This document shows positions 1-8,357 of a stretch of DNA of 56,852 nt, one piece after another. The stretch comes from Streptomyces xanthophaeus (GTDB lineage: Bacteria; Actinomycetota; Actinomycetes; Streptomycetales; Streptomycetaceae): contig NZ_KL647137.1 of NCBI RefSeq assembly GCF_000725805.1, positions 271,489 to 328,340 of the forward strand. The letters run 5' to 3'. Every line of letters starts with the position of its first letter. Position 1 is the stretch's first letter. The position numbers and the translations under genes were made by a program. Under the pieces are notes generated by a model. That model saw only the letters and a program-made list of their open reading frames with translations. It searched no databases and was not told the DNA's origin.

Positions 1-84
1 GGCCCTTCGGCCCTTCGGCCCTTCGGCCCTTCGGCCCTTCGGCCCTTCGGCCCTTCGGCCCTTCGGCCCTTCGGCCCTTCGGCC
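1..84. repeat. 8-bp tandem repeat, GGCCCTTC x10
   Basis: Ten uninterrupted perfect copies of GGCCCTTC fill bases 1-80, followed by a partial GGCC. The array touches the window edge, so the true copy number is unknown. GGCC is self-complementary, so neighbouring units can pair around a CTTC loop and the array could form hairpins on either strand. It lies upstream of an efflux gene and is not coding in any frame I would trust. Confidence 0.95.
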
Positions 85-135
85 GGTCTCCGGCATCGGA
101 CGGCCACCCTCCAGCGTGCCGTCAAGTCCATGGTC

Positions 136-153
136 CAACTGCCGTTTCAGTTG
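136..153. promoter_or_regulatory. Inverted repeat upstream of MFS gene (possible operator)
   Basis: CAACTG-CCGTTT-CAGTTG is a perfect 6+6 inverted repeat with a 6-nt spacer. The stretch from 85 to 296 is AT-richer than its surroundings and carries the promoter of the MFS gene, but I cannot assign a -10/-35 pair firmly. The TetR regulator at 2437-3135 is a possible ligand; that is inference only. Confidence 0.35.
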
Positions 154-296
154 CGTTAACAGCTGTCACGGGGCATCTCGGCGTGACTTTCGATCTTCAC
201 TAAACCCTGTTAAGTTTTCTTTCACCGGTAACTCCTGAGCGGTTCCTCCCCATTCGTCCCCCTTCTCCCCGTCATGCAGAAAGGTTGTGACCGGCC

Positions 297-1484
297 GTGC
301 CCAAGGCCGTCTACGTCCTCGCCCTCGGCATCTTCGCCATGGTCACCAGCGAATTCGTGGTGGCGGGCCTGATGCCCCAGATATCCGAGGGGCTGGGCGC
401 CACCATCCCTGAAGTCGGTTACCTGATCACCGCGTTCGCCGTCGCCATGGCCATCGGCGGACCCTTCCTGGCCACCGCCGTGCTCAAACTGCCGCACAAG
501 AGCGCCCTGATGGTCCTCTTCGCCGTCTTCCTCGGCGGCAACGTCCTCGCCGCACTGTCCACCGACTACGTGACGATGGCCGTCGGCCGCGTCATCACCG
601 GCGTCGCCTCCTCCGCCTTCTTCGGCGTCTCGCTCTCCGTCGTCGCGGAGATCACCGAACCCGAGGTGCGCGGCAAGGCGATCGGCGCCGCCATGAACGG
701 CCTGATGCTCGGTACCCTGCTCGGCCTGCCCCTCTCCACCTTCGTCGGCGGGCAGTTCGGCTGGCGGGCCGCCTTCTGGGCGATCTCCGGCCTGACCGTC
801 CTCGCCGCCCTCGCCACGATCGTCGGCGTCCCCGCCGGCACCGGCGCCGGGGAAGGGGGCAGTGTCCCGCTCAAGGAGGAGATGCGCGTCTTCAGGAACC
901 CGCGGCTGTGGCTGGTGTTCTCCACGTCCACGCTGATCATCGGCGCCACCTTCTCCGCCTTCAGCTACTTCACCCCGATCCTCACGGAGCTCACCGGCTT
1001 CAGCGAGGGAGCGGTGCCCTGGCTGCTGGTCGCCTACGGAGCCGCCACCGTCGTCGGCAACGGCATCGTCGGCCGCTTCGCCGACCGGCACACCATCGTC
1101 ACCCAGGTCATCGGGCTCGCCCTGAACATGGTGTTCCTCGCCGGGATGGCCCTCTTCGCCGACGTCACCGCACCCGCGCTGATCTTCATGATGGGCATCG
1201 GGCTGGTCGGCGTGACGATGAACCCCTGCATGATCACCCGTGTCCAGCGCGCCGCGAACGCCCGCCCGCTGGTGAACACCGTGCACTCCTCCTTCATCAC
1301 CCTCGGCATCGTCATCGGTTCCTGGCTCGGTGGCGTCGGCATCAACGCCTACGGGCTCCGCGCCCCGCTCGTACTCGGCGTGATCATGGCCTTCCTCAGC
1401 CTCTTCACCCTGCTGCCCGACCTGCGCGCCGGCCGCACGGCCGCCGCCCCTGCCGCCCCCGAGCGGCAGCCCGCCGCGGTCTGA
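297..1484 (+). CDS. MFS transporter, DHA1 family (Cmx/AraJ-like drug efflux)
   Basis: A 395-aa inner-membrane protein with about 12 hydrophobic segments, the usual length for DHA1 proton-drug antiporters. The N-terminus (ALGIFAMVTSEFVVAGLMP) is the hallmark of the Cmx/CmrA/AraJ branch, known for chloramphenicol or arabinose-type efflux. A motif-C-like antiporter region (GLMLGTLLGLPLS, then GWRAAFW) follows around residues 140-165. The GTG start at 297 is preceded by AGAAAGG, at a slightly long spacing of 12 nt. The dehydrogenase gene follows after 50 nt on the same strand, so the two are probably co-transcribed. Substrate is unknown. A TetR gene follows and may control the unit. Family assignment is confident, substrate is not. 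Confidence 0.93.
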   Translation: MPKAVYVLALGIFAMVTSEFVVAGLMPQISEGLGATIPEVGYLITAFAVAMAIGGPFLATAVLKLPHKSALMVLFAVFLGGNVLAALSTDYVTMAVGRVITGVASSAFFGVSLSVVAEITEPEVRGKAIGAAMNGLMLGTLLGLPLSTFVGGQFGWRAAFWAISGLTVLAALATIVGVPAGTGAGEGGSVPLKEEMRVFRNPRLWLVFSTSTLIIGATFSAFSYFTPILTELTGFSEGAVPWLLVAYGAATVVGNGIVGRFADRHTIVTQVIGLALNMVFLAGMALFADVTAPALIFMMGIGLVGVTMNPCMITRVQRAANARPLVNTVHSSFITLGIVIGSWLGGVGINAYGLRAPLVLGVIMAFLSLFTLLPDLRAGRTAAAPAAPERQPAAV

Positions 1485-1534
1485 ACCGGACCGTGCGGAC
1501 CGTCCCGACACCCTTGAACAGAAGAGGAACCACA

Positions 1535-2281
1535 GTGACGACCACTCTCCACGGCGTGGCCCTGGTGACCGGCGGATCCCGGGGCATCGGCGCCGAGATC
1601 GCCCGCACCCTCGCCGCCCACGGCGCCGACGTGGCGATCACCTACCGGTCGGACAAGGACCGGGCCGAAGAGGTCGCCGGGCAGGTACGGGCCCTCGGGC
1701 GCCGCGCCGTGGCCGTCGAAGCCGATGCGGCCGACCCGGAGGCGGTCACGGCCGCCGTCCGGCAGGTGGTCCGCGAACTGGGCCCCGTACGCATCCTCGT
1801 CAACAACGCGGGCTACGCCGACATGACCTGCCCGCCGCTCGCGGAGGTGTCCCTGGAGACCCTCGACCGGACCCTGGACGTCAACGTCCGCGGCGCCTTC
1901 CTCACCGCCCAGGCCGTCTCCGCGGACATGCCCGACGGCGGCCGCATCGTCAACGTGGGCTCCAGCCTCGGCACGCAGGTTCCCGCCCCCGGCTTCACCC
2001 CGTACGCCATGTCGAAGGCGGCCGTCCACGGCCTCACCGTGGGCCTCGCCCGCGATCTGGGGGCGCGGGGCATCACCGTCAACCAGGTGGCGCCCGGCTC
2101 GGTCGCCACCGACATGAACCCGGCCGACGGACCCTCCGCCGACTTCCAGCGGAGCCTGAACATCCTCGGCCGCTACGGCCGGGCGGCGGAGGTCGCGAGC
2201 GCGGTCCTCTACCTCGCCGCCGACGAGGCCTCCTTCGTCACGGGCACCACGCTGACGGTGGACGGCGGTGCCAACGCCTGA
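1535..2281 (+). CDS. Short-chain dehydrogenase/reductase (SDR, FabG-like)
   Basis: A 248-aa classical SDR oxidoreductase, presumably NAD(P)H-dependent and cytosolic. Visible signatures: the Rossmann glycine motif TGGSRGIG near residues 11-18, NNAG at 90-93, an active-site Ser in NVGSS near 144, and the catalytic YAMSK (Tyr157, Lys161). The C-terminus has the usual FVTGTTLTVDGG. The GTG start at 1535 has a good ribosome site (GAAGAGGA) 6-7 nt upstream. The longer open frame reaching back to 908 overlaps the MFS gene and has no homologous character, so it was trimmed. It probably forms a two-gene unit with the efflux pump; the substrate cannot be told from sequence. Confidence 0.93.
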   Translation: MTTTLHGVALVTGGSRGIGAEIARTLAAHGADVAITYRSDKDRAEEVAGQVRALGRRAVAVEADAADPEAVTAAVRQVVRELGPVRILVNNAGYADMTCPPLAEVSLETLDRTLDVNVRGAFLTAQAVSADMPDGGRIVNVGSSLGTQVPAPGFTPYAMSKAAVHGLTVGLARDLGARGITVNQVAPGSVATDMNPADGPSADFQRSLNILGRYGRAAEVASAVLYLAADEASFVTGTTLTVDGGANA

Positions 2282-2312
2282 CGTCGCCCTCCCCGAACGC
2301 CGGTACGAGCGG

Positions 2313-2339
2313 GCCCCGGCCGGGAAAGGGGGCCGGGGC
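2313..2339 (+). terminator. Hairpin terminator after SDR gene
   Basis: GCCCCGGCC pairs perfectly with GGCCGGGGC (9-bp stem, 9-nt loop GGGAAAGGG) about 30 nt after the SDR stop codon. There is no U-tract, which is usual for Streptomyces terminators. Confidence 0.65.
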
Positions 2340-2436
2340 TGCGGAGTTGCGGTTCGTCAACGCGGTGAGGTAAGTAAACGGTGTTAGTCCGGGGGGCGTG
2401 GACGCTCTCACCGTGTCCCTGGGGAGGAGCCCCCTC

Positions 2437-3135
2437 ATGCCCGCCATGTCACGCCGTGAACGCCTGCGGATCGAGACCACCGCCGAGATCAAGGCAGTGG
2501 CGCTCGACCAGCTGTCCGCCGGTGACGTCGCCGGGATCACCCTGCGCGGCATCGCACGCGAGATGGGCATGACCGCCGCCGCGCTGTACGGCTACTTCGA
2601 CACCCGCGACGACCTCCTCGCCGCGCTGGCGGCCGACACCTACAACCGCCTCGCCGACCAGCAGGAGCAGGCCCGCGACGCGCTGCCGCAGGAGGCGACC
2701 GCCGCCCGGGTGCTTGCCGTCGCGTGCACCTTCCGCGAGTGGGCCTGCACCCGGCCGGCGGAGTTCCGCCTGACCTACGGGGACGGCTCCTCGGGCTACG
2801 CCACGCCCGCCGACAGCGTGGGGGTGGCCGCCCGCCGGTGCTGCATGATCCTCCTCGGCCTGGTCGACGCCGCCTGGCCGGCCGCCCCCGAGCAGCTCAA
2901 GCGGGCGGAGGCCGAGTGGAGCGACTTCGTCCCCTCCCTCGCGGCCCTCGCCCGCGAGAGCTTCCCCCACCTCCCGCCGCAGGCCCTGCTGGCCTGTCTG
3001 CGGGTGTGGGGCCGGATGTACGGCCCCGTCGCGCTGGAGGTCTACGGCCAGTTCGGCCCCGAGGCCAACCCCCGGGTGCTCTTCCGGGCCGAGATGGACT
3101 CGGCCCTGGAGATGCTCGGCCTGCAGAAGCCCTGA
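2437..3135 (+). CDS. TetR/AcrR family transcriptional regulator (WHG-type C-terminal domain)
   Basis: A 232-aa DNA-binding repressor. The N-terminal HTH is typical (ITLRGIAREMGMTAAALYGYF, residues ~30-50), followed by an all-helical ligand domain with a late RVWGRMYGPVALEVYGQF segment resembling the TetR_C_33/WHG domain. The ATG at 2437 has GGGGAGGAG 7-8 nt upstream, so I prefer it to the in-frame GTG 39 bases earlier. It is convergent with the next TetR gene, leaving only 16 bp between stop codons. The adjacent MFS/SDR unit is the natural candidate target; no direct evidence for the effector. Confidence 0.92.
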   Translation: MPAMSRRERLRIETTAEIKAVALDQLSAGDVAGITLRGIAREMGMTAAALYGYFDTRDDLLAALAADTYNRLADQQEQARDALPQEATAARVLAVACTFREWACTRPAEFRLTYGDGSSGYATPADSVGVAARRCCMILLGLVDAAWPAAPEQLKRAEAEWSDFVPSLAALARESFPHLPPQALLACLRVWGRMYGPVALEVYGQFGPEANPRVLFRAEMDSALEMLGLQKP

Positions 3136-3151
3136 GGCCGCGGCCGCCGGT

Positions 3152-3841
3152 TCAGCGCAGGGCCTCCGCCCGTAGCTCGATGGCACTGATCAGCGCCTCG
3201 ACCCGGGCCAGGAAGATCTGTTCGTCCGTCACCTCGGCCAGTTCGGTGCTCAGCCGGGTGATGTGCGGGAACCCCTGGGCGTCCACCAGCCGGTACTCGC
3301 GGCTCCAGGAGGTCTCGTCGGCCTCCCGCACGTCCGGGTCGAACAGCAGGTACGCCGCCCGCTGGCCGACGAAGGCGAGCAGCGAGTCCCCGACCATCCG
3401 GTAGTGGACGGCTGCTTCGGCCCCGTCGAGCCCCGCCTCCGTCACGGCGCCCAGGATGAGTTCGACGACCCGGAACTCGTTGGGCCGCCTCGTGGTCCGG
3501 CTGGCCATGGTCGATCCGACCACCGGGTACTTGAGCGCGACCTCCAGAGAACCGGCCGCGAGCGCCCGCAGCCGGTCCTTCCAGTCCAGCCCCTCGGGAA
3601 TGCTGTCGAGCACCTCGCCCAGCGTGCGGTCGGCGACGGACAGCAGCAGCTCGTCCTTGTCGCGGAAGTGCCGGTAGATCGCCGTGGGGTCGGCGCCCAG
3701 CTCCTCGCCGAGCCGTCGGACGGTGAAGGCGTCCTCACTGCCGCGGGCCGCGATGCGCAGGCTCGCCTCGATGATCGCCTCGGGTGTGAGCTGACTGCCC
3801 GAGCGCTTGGACCGGGCGGGTGTGTCGGATGACTTCGGCAT
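3152..3841 (-). CDS. TetR/AcrR family repressor divergent from amidohydrolase/ABC operon
   Basis: A 229-aa regulator with an N-terminal tail rich in Ser/Lys, a TetR HTH (FTVRRLGEELGADPTAIYRHF, residues ~38-58) and a helical effector domain. Its ATG at 3841 faces the amidohydrolase start at 3970; the 128-bp intergenic region contains a 29-bp palindrome that is the likely operator for both directions. A TACACT hexamer lies 9 nt before the ATG (bases 3851-3856 on the complementary strand), so its mRNA may have almost no leader. Classic layout for local autorepression and control of the divergent catabolic/transport operon (inference). Confidence 0.94.
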   Translation of the reverse strand: MPKSSDTPARSKRSGSQLTPEAIIEASLRIAARGSEDAFTVRRLGEELGADPTAIYRHFRDKDELLLSVADRTLGEVLDSIPEGLDWKDRLRALAAGSLEVALKYPVVGSTMASRTTRRPNEFRVVELILGAVTEAGLDGAEAAVHYRMVGDSLLAFVGQRAAYLLFDPDVREADETSWSREYRLVDAQGFPHITRLSTELAEVTDEQIFLARVEALISAIELRAEALR

Positions 3842-3875
3842 GGTGCGGCCAGTGTATCGATTTGGACCGGAGCTG

Positions 3876-3904
3876 GCGCAACACCGTTGACAACAATGTT
3901 GCGC
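3876..3904. promoter_or_regulatory. 29-bp palindromic operator in divergent TetR/amidohydrolase promoter
   Basis: Outer arms GCGCAACA (3876-3883) and TGTTGCGC (3897-3904) are perfect complements, and the centre GTTGACAAC (3886-3894) is itself a 9-bp palindrome; only two base pairs of the 29-bp symmetry fail. The centre contains TTGACA (3887-3892), a consensus -35 reading toward the amidohydrolase, so a bound TetR dimer would block polymerase. The matching -10 (TTCACT, 17 nt on) is weak. Confidence 0.8.
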
Positions 3905-3969
3905 TCCCGTTCACTCCTCCTCAACAACACGCCGAGCGGGCCCGCCCCGCCGAGCCGGAGGATGCGTCG

Positions 3970-5664
3970 ATGGCCAAGAACAGTCAGCGGACCGGGCAGC
4001 GGGCCGACACCGTCTTCGTCGGGGGGAAGGTCTTCACCGGCACCGCGGACGCCCCCGTCGACGCCGCCGTCGCCGTCGGGGGCGGCCGGATCCTCGCCGT
4101 CGCCGACGAGGCCACGGTCCGTTCGTACGCCGACACCGATACCGAGGTCGTCGACCTGGCCGGCGGCCTGCTCGTCCCCGGCTTCCAGGACGCCCACGTC
4201 CACCCCGTGGTCGCCGGGGTCCAGATGCTCAGCTGCGACCTGGCCGAACAGCACACCGTCGAGGGCTACCTGGCCGTCGTGGCACGCTACGCGCAGGACC
4301 ACCCCGAAGCCCCCTGGATCCGCGGCGGGGGCTGGTCGATGGACGTCTTCCCCGGCGGCACCCCCACGCGCACCCTGCTCGACGCGGTCGTCCCCGACCG
4401 GCCCGTCATGCTCACCAACCGCGACGGCCACGGCGCCTGGGTCAACACCCGCGCACTGGAACTCACGGGCCTGGACCGCACCACCCCCGACCCGGCGGAC
4501 GGCAGGATCGAGCGCGAGCCCGACGGCACCCCGGCCGGCACCCTTCAAGAGGGCGCCATGGACCTGGTCGCCCGACACGTCCCCCTCCCCACCGCGGACG
4601 AGGCCTACGCCGGCCTGCTCGCCGCGCAGGAGCACCTGCTCTCCCTCGGCGTGACCGCCTGGCAGGACGCCATGGTCGGCGCCTTCCCCGGCCACCCCGA
4701 CAACTTCGGCGTCTACCTGCGCGCCGCCCACGAGGAGACCCTGCGCGTACGCGTCGTCGGCGCCCTGTGGTGGGACCGGGAACGCGGCCTGGAGCAGATC
4801 CCCGAACTGGAGGAGCGCCGCCGCACCGGCCGGATCGGCCGCTTCCGCGCCACCAGCGTGAAGATGATGCAGGACGGCATAGCCGAGAACTTCACCGCCG
4901 CGATGCTGGAGCCCTACCTCGACGGCTGCGGCTGCCCCACAGGGAACTCCGGACTCAGCTTCATCGACCCGGAACTCCTCACGGAAGCCGTGTGCCTCCT
5001 GGACCGCGCCGGCTTCCAGGTCCACTTCCACGCCCTGGGCGACCGCGCCGTCCGGGAGGTCCTCGACGCCCTCGCCGCGGCCCGTACGGCCAACGGGTCG
5101 GGCGACAACCGCCACCACCTCGCGCACCTCCAGGTCGTCCACCCCGACGACATAGGGCGCTTCGCCCAGCTGGGGGCGGCCGCGAACATCCAGGCGCTGT
5201 GGGCCGCGCACGAACCGCAGATGGACGAGCTGACGATCCCCTTCCTGGGACCCGAACGAGCCGCCCTCCAGTACCCGTTCGCAGACCTGCGGCGCGCCGG
5301 GGCGCGGCTCGTCGCCGGCAGCGACTGGTCGGTCAGCAGCCCCGACCCGCTCTGGGGCATCCACGTCGCCGTCAACCGCGTCGTCCCCGACGAGACGCCC
5401 GGCGGACCCGGTACGGGTGCACCCGCCGCACCCTTCTTCCCCGAGCAGGCCCTCACCCTGGCCGAGGCCCTCACCGCCTACACCGCGGGCAGCGCCTGGG
5501 CGAACCACCTCGACGAGGTCACCGGCACCGTCGAGGTGGGCAAGTGCGCCGATCTCGTGGTCCTCGACCGGGACCCCTTCGGCCGCCCCGCCGAGGAGAT
5601 CGCCCTCACCCGCGTGATCCGGACCTACGTGGACGGCGAACTCCTCTTCGCCGCGAAGCCCTGA
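3970..5664 (+). CDS. YtcJ-like metal-dependent amidohydrolase
   Basis: A 564-aa cytosolic hydrolase of the amidohydrolase superfamily, YtcJ branch, by its full-length pattern. Metal ligands and landmarks: GFQDAHVHP with His76 and His78, NRDGHGAWVN, KMMQDG, VHFHALGDRAV, RHHLAHLQVVHPDDI and the terminal Asp in AGSDWSVSSPDPLWG, all in the usual order. The ATG at 3970 has GGAGGA 7 nt upstream; the open frame extends 150 nt further but crosses the operator. It is first in a run with an Opp/Dpp-type ABC importer. I infer that it hydrolyses an amide, ester or cyclic amide compound brought in by that importer. Natural substrates of this branch are mostly unknown. Confidence 0.93.
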   Translation: MAKNSQRTGQRADTVFVGGKVFTGTADAPVDAAVAVGGGRILAVADEATVRSYADTDTEVVDLAGGLLVPGFQDAHVHPVVAGVQMLSCDLAEQHTVEGYLAVVARYAQDHPEAPWIRGGGWSMDVFPGGTPTRTLLDAVVPDRPVMLTNRDGHGAWVNTRALELTGLDRTTPDPADGRIEREPDGTPAGTLQEGAMDLVARHVPLPTADEAYAGLLAAQEHLLSLGVTAWQDAMVGAFPGHPDNFGVYLRAAHEETLRVRVVGALWWDRERGLEQIPELEERRRTGRIGRFRATSVKMMQDGIAENFTAAMLEPYLDGCGCPTGNSGLSFIDPELLTEAVCLLDRAGFQVHFHALGDRAVREVLDALAAARTANGSGDNRHHLAHLQVVHPDDIGRFAQLGAAANIQALWAAHEPQMDELTIPFLGPERAALQYPFADLRRAGARLVAGSDWSVSSPDPLWGIHVAVNRVVPDETPGGPGTGAPAAPFFPEQALTLAEALTAYTAGSAWANHLDEVTGTVEVGKCADLVVLDRDPFGRPAEEIALTRVIRTYVDGELLFAAKP

Positions 5665-5730
5665 CGCGAGCCCCGACGCGAGCCCCGACACAAGCACCCC
5701 CGCCCAGCTCACCCCTCACGGAGGCAGACG

Positions 5731-7392
5731 ATGCCCTCAACCCGAACGAGCGCCCCACGCCCCGCACGGCTCCGCAAGGCCGTGACCGCCACCCTCGCCG
5801 CGGCCGCCGTGCTCCTCGCCGGCGCGTGCAGCGGCGCCGCGCCCCGGCCCGCCGGCGCCACCGCCTACGAGCTCACCGACCGGACCCCCGCCGCCTCCGG
5901 AGACCTGGACTCCTTCACCTGGTCGGTCTTCGCCGAGCCCGCCACCATCGACTACGCCTACTCCTTCGACTACCCGCCCAACCAGATCCTCGCCAACGTC
6001 TGCGAGAGCCTGCTGCGCTGGAACCCGGACCTGACGACCTCCCCGAACCTCGCGGCCTCGTACACCAACCCCACTCCCACCACCTGGGTCTACCAGATCC
6101 GCCCCGGCGTGCGCTTCCACGACGGGACGGAGCTCACCGCCGACGACGTCGTCGCCTCCCTGCGCCGCAACCTCGACCCCGAGACGGCCAGCGTGTGGGC
6201 CCATCCCTTCCGCAACGTCACCACGGTGGACCGCACCGCGCCCATGGAGGTGACCGTCACCCTGGCCCAACCCGACTCCATGTTCAACCAGTACCTGGCC
6301 GCCGGCCCCGGCACCGTGGAGTCCGCGGCCACCCTGGCCGCCGCGGGCAAGAACTACGGGAACCCGCAGACCGGGGTGAACTGCACCGGCCCCTTCTCCT
6401 TCGACTCCTGGACCTCAGGCCAGTCGCTCACCCTCAAGCGGTTCGACGGCTACTGGAACCCCGAGCTCAAGGCGAAGGCGGGCCGGGCCAAGTTCGTCTT
6501 CCTCGCCGACCCGACCACCCGCGTCAACGCCTTCCAGAGCGGCGAGGTCGACGGCGGCTGGATGGTCCCGCCCAGCGCCTACGGCCAACTGCGCTCCAGC
6601 CAGGCCGGAACCCTCTACTTCGGCCGCAACACCACCGTCGCCGACGAAGTGGTCGGCAATCTGTTGGGTCCGCTCGGCGACGTCCGGGTGCGCCGCGCCC
6701 TGCTCATGGCCATCGACCGCGAAGGCATCGTCAAGGCGGGGGCCGGCGGCGTCGGCGAGGTCGCCGGATCGCTCGTCACCGACAACCTCTGGAGCGGTGC
6801 CCCCGCCGCCACCCGCGAGGGCCTCGCCAAGGACCTGCCGCAGTACCCGTACGACCCGGCGAAGGCCAAGGCACTCGCCGCCGAGGCAGGGGTCTCCGGC
6901 CAGAAGATCGTGATCGCGACCAGCCCGCTGGACTCCCAGACGACCATCATCACCCAGGCCGTCGCCCAGGCCGCCACCGCCATCGGCCTGAAACCGCAGA
7001 TCGACAGCATCTCCGCGGAGAAGTACACGGCCCTGTTCACCGACCCGGCCGCACGCGAGGGCGTCGACCTCTTCCTCACCTTCTGGTACACCTCGGTCAC
7101 CGACCCGCTGGACATGTACGCCTCGCTGCGCACCGGCGCGTTCAGCAACTACGGAGGCTGGTCCGACCCCGCCTTCGACGCGGCCGTCGACCGCTCCGTC
7201 GCAGCCCAGGACCCGGCCGAACACGCGGACGCCAACGCCGAGGCGCACCGGATAGCCACCCGGGAACTGCCCTGGCTGCCCCTGTACACCCAGCCCGTGA
7301 GCGTCTTCCTCGGCAAGCGGATCACCGGGGTCCAGCCCTCCATCGCCTACCTCTACTACCCCTGGGCCGCCGAGATCGGAGCGAAGGGATGA
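5731..7392 (+). CDS. ABC importer solute-binding lipoprotein (SBP family 5, peptide/nickel type)
   Basis: A 553-aa extracytoplasmic binding protein of the DppA/OppA/NikA family. A signal peptide with a basic start (RPARLRKAV) and hydrophobic run ends at a lipobox-like LAGAC with Cys33 as the lipidated residue. Family landmarks include PNQILANVCESLLRWNPD, the RPGVRFHDGTELTADDVVAS segment, and DVRVRRALLMAIDREGI. The start has GGAGG about 8 nt upstream. It lies 66 bp after the amidohydrolase, and its stop codon overlaps the first permease start (ATGA), so it delivers substrate to that permease pair. Ligand unknown; peptides, opines or other amide compounds are plausible. Confidence 0.95.
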   Translation: MPSTRTSAPRPARLRKAVTATLAAAAVLLAGACSGAAPRPAGATAYELTDRTPAASGDLDSFTWSVFAEPATIDYAYSFDYPPNQILANVCESLLRWNPDLTTSPNLAASYTNPTPTTWVYQIRPGVRFHDGTELTADDVVASLRRNLDPETASVWAHPFRNVTTVDRTAPMEVTVTLAQPDSMFNQYLAAGPGTVESAATLAAAGKNYGNPQTGVNCTGPFSFDSWTSGQSLTLKRFDGYWNPELKAKAGRAKFVFLADPTTRVNAFQSGEVDGGWMVPPSAYGQLRSSQAGTLYFGRNTTVADEVVGNLLGPLGDVRVRRALLMAIDREGIVKAGAGGVGEVAGSLVTDNLWSGAPAATREGLAKDLPQYPYDPAKAKALAAEAGVSGQKIVIATSPLDSQTTIITQAVAQAATAIGLKPQIDSISAEKYTALFTDPAAREGVDLFLTFWYTSVTDPLDMYASLRTGAFSNYGGWSDPAFDAAVDRSVAAQDPAEHADANAEAHRIATRELPWLPLYTQPVSVFLGKRITGVQPSIAYLYYPWAAEIGAKG

Positions 7393-8357
7393 CCCTCGCA
7401 GCGGTCCGGGCCTGGCGCGTGCTGCGCCGGCTGGCCGGAATGGCGGCGACCCTGCTGGTCACCTCCTTCCTGGTGTTCTCCTCGCTGTACCTGGCACCCG
7501 GGGACCCCGCCGCCTTCCTCGTCCGCGGACGCAGTCCCAGCCCCGAGCAACTCGCCGAGATCCGCAGGCAGTACGGCTTCGACGAACCGTTCCTGACCCG
7601 GTACGGGCACTGGCTGGAGGGGGTGTTCCAGGGCGACCTCGGCCGCTCCTACCTCTTCCACCAGGACGTCTCCGCCGTCATCTGGTCGCGCCTGCCCTCC
7701 TCCCTCCTCCTCGTCGGGACCTCCGCCCTGCTGATCGCGGTGGTGGGCGTCGGGGCCGGCGCGGTGGGAGCACTGCGCCGGGGGACCCGTACCGACCGCA
7801 CCCTGATGCTCCTGGTCACGGTGGGCGCCGCCGCACCCGCCTTCGTGGTCGCGCTGCTGCTCAGGTCGGTCCTCGGGGTCCAGCTGGGCTGGTTCCCCAC
7901 CATCGGCAACGGCAGCGGCCTGCTCGACCGCATGCACCACGTGGCCCTTCCGGCCGTGGCGCTCTCCGTGACCTTCACGGCCCTGGTGACCCGGGTGACC
8001 CGCTCGGCCATGCTCGACGAACTGCGCCGCGAGCACGTGGAGGTCGCCCTGAGCCGGGGCACACCCCGGCGGACCGTCATCCGGCGGCACGTACTGCGCA
8101 ACGCACTGGGACCGATCGTGACGGTCTCCGCACTGCTCGTCTCCGGGATGCTGGTCAGCACCGCCATCGTCGAGACCGCCTTCGGGATGTCCGGCGTCGG
8201 CTCCCTGCTCGTGCAGTCCGTGGACCAGCTCGACTTCCAGGTCGTCCAGGCCGTCGTCCTGCTGGTCGTGGCCGCGTTCGTCGTGGTCAACGCCCTCGTC
8301 GACCTGCTCCTCCCGCTGATCGACCCGCGCACCGCGGCAGGGGGCGGCGCCCGGTGA
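7389..8357 (+). CDS. ABC importer permease, DppB/OppB type
   Basis: A 322-aa integral membrane permease with about six helices. It begins with the family's typical first helix and YLAPGDPAAFLVRGR segment, then RRQYGFDEPFLTRYGHWLEGVFQGDLGRS in broken form, and the EAA cytoplasmic loop around EHVEVALSRGTPRRTVIRRH (residues ~215-240), which contacts the ATPase. The ATG at 7389 overlaps the upstream stop by 4 bp (ATGA); the much longer in-frame extension reaching back to 4767 is an artefact of high GC. It pairs with the next gene as the two-permease channel of the importer. Confidence 0.94.
   Translation: MTLAAVRAWRVLRRLAGMAATLLVTSFLVFSSLYLAPGDPAAFLVRGRSPSPEQLAEIRRQYGFDEPFLTRYGHWLEGVFQGDLGRSYLFHQDVSAVIWSRLPSSLLLVGTSALLIAVVGVGAGAVGALRRGTRTDRTLMLLVTVGAAAPAFVVALLLRSVLGVQLGWFPTIGNGSGLLDRMHHVALPAVALSVTFTALVTRVTRSAMLDELRREHVEVALSRGTPRRTVIRRHVLRNALGPIVTVSALLVSGMLVSTAIVETAFGMSGVGSLLVQSVDQLDFQVVQAVVLLVVAAFVVVNALVDLLLPLIDPRTAAGGGAR

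Noticed and set aside
1..84. CRISPR array
   Set aside because: The octamer copies are contiguous with no spacers, and no cas genes are present.
3442..5712. A 756-codon open frame on the minus strand
   Set aside because: It is the mirror of the amidohydrolase and part of the TetR gene; low-complexity Gly/Val/Asp composition and the real genes on the other frames show it is a high-GC shadow.
4767..8357. A 1196-codon plus-strand open frame
   Set aside because: Only the last 322 codons are the real DppB-type permease; the rest is Arg/Pro/Gly-rich shadow of the amidohydrolase and binding-protein genes.
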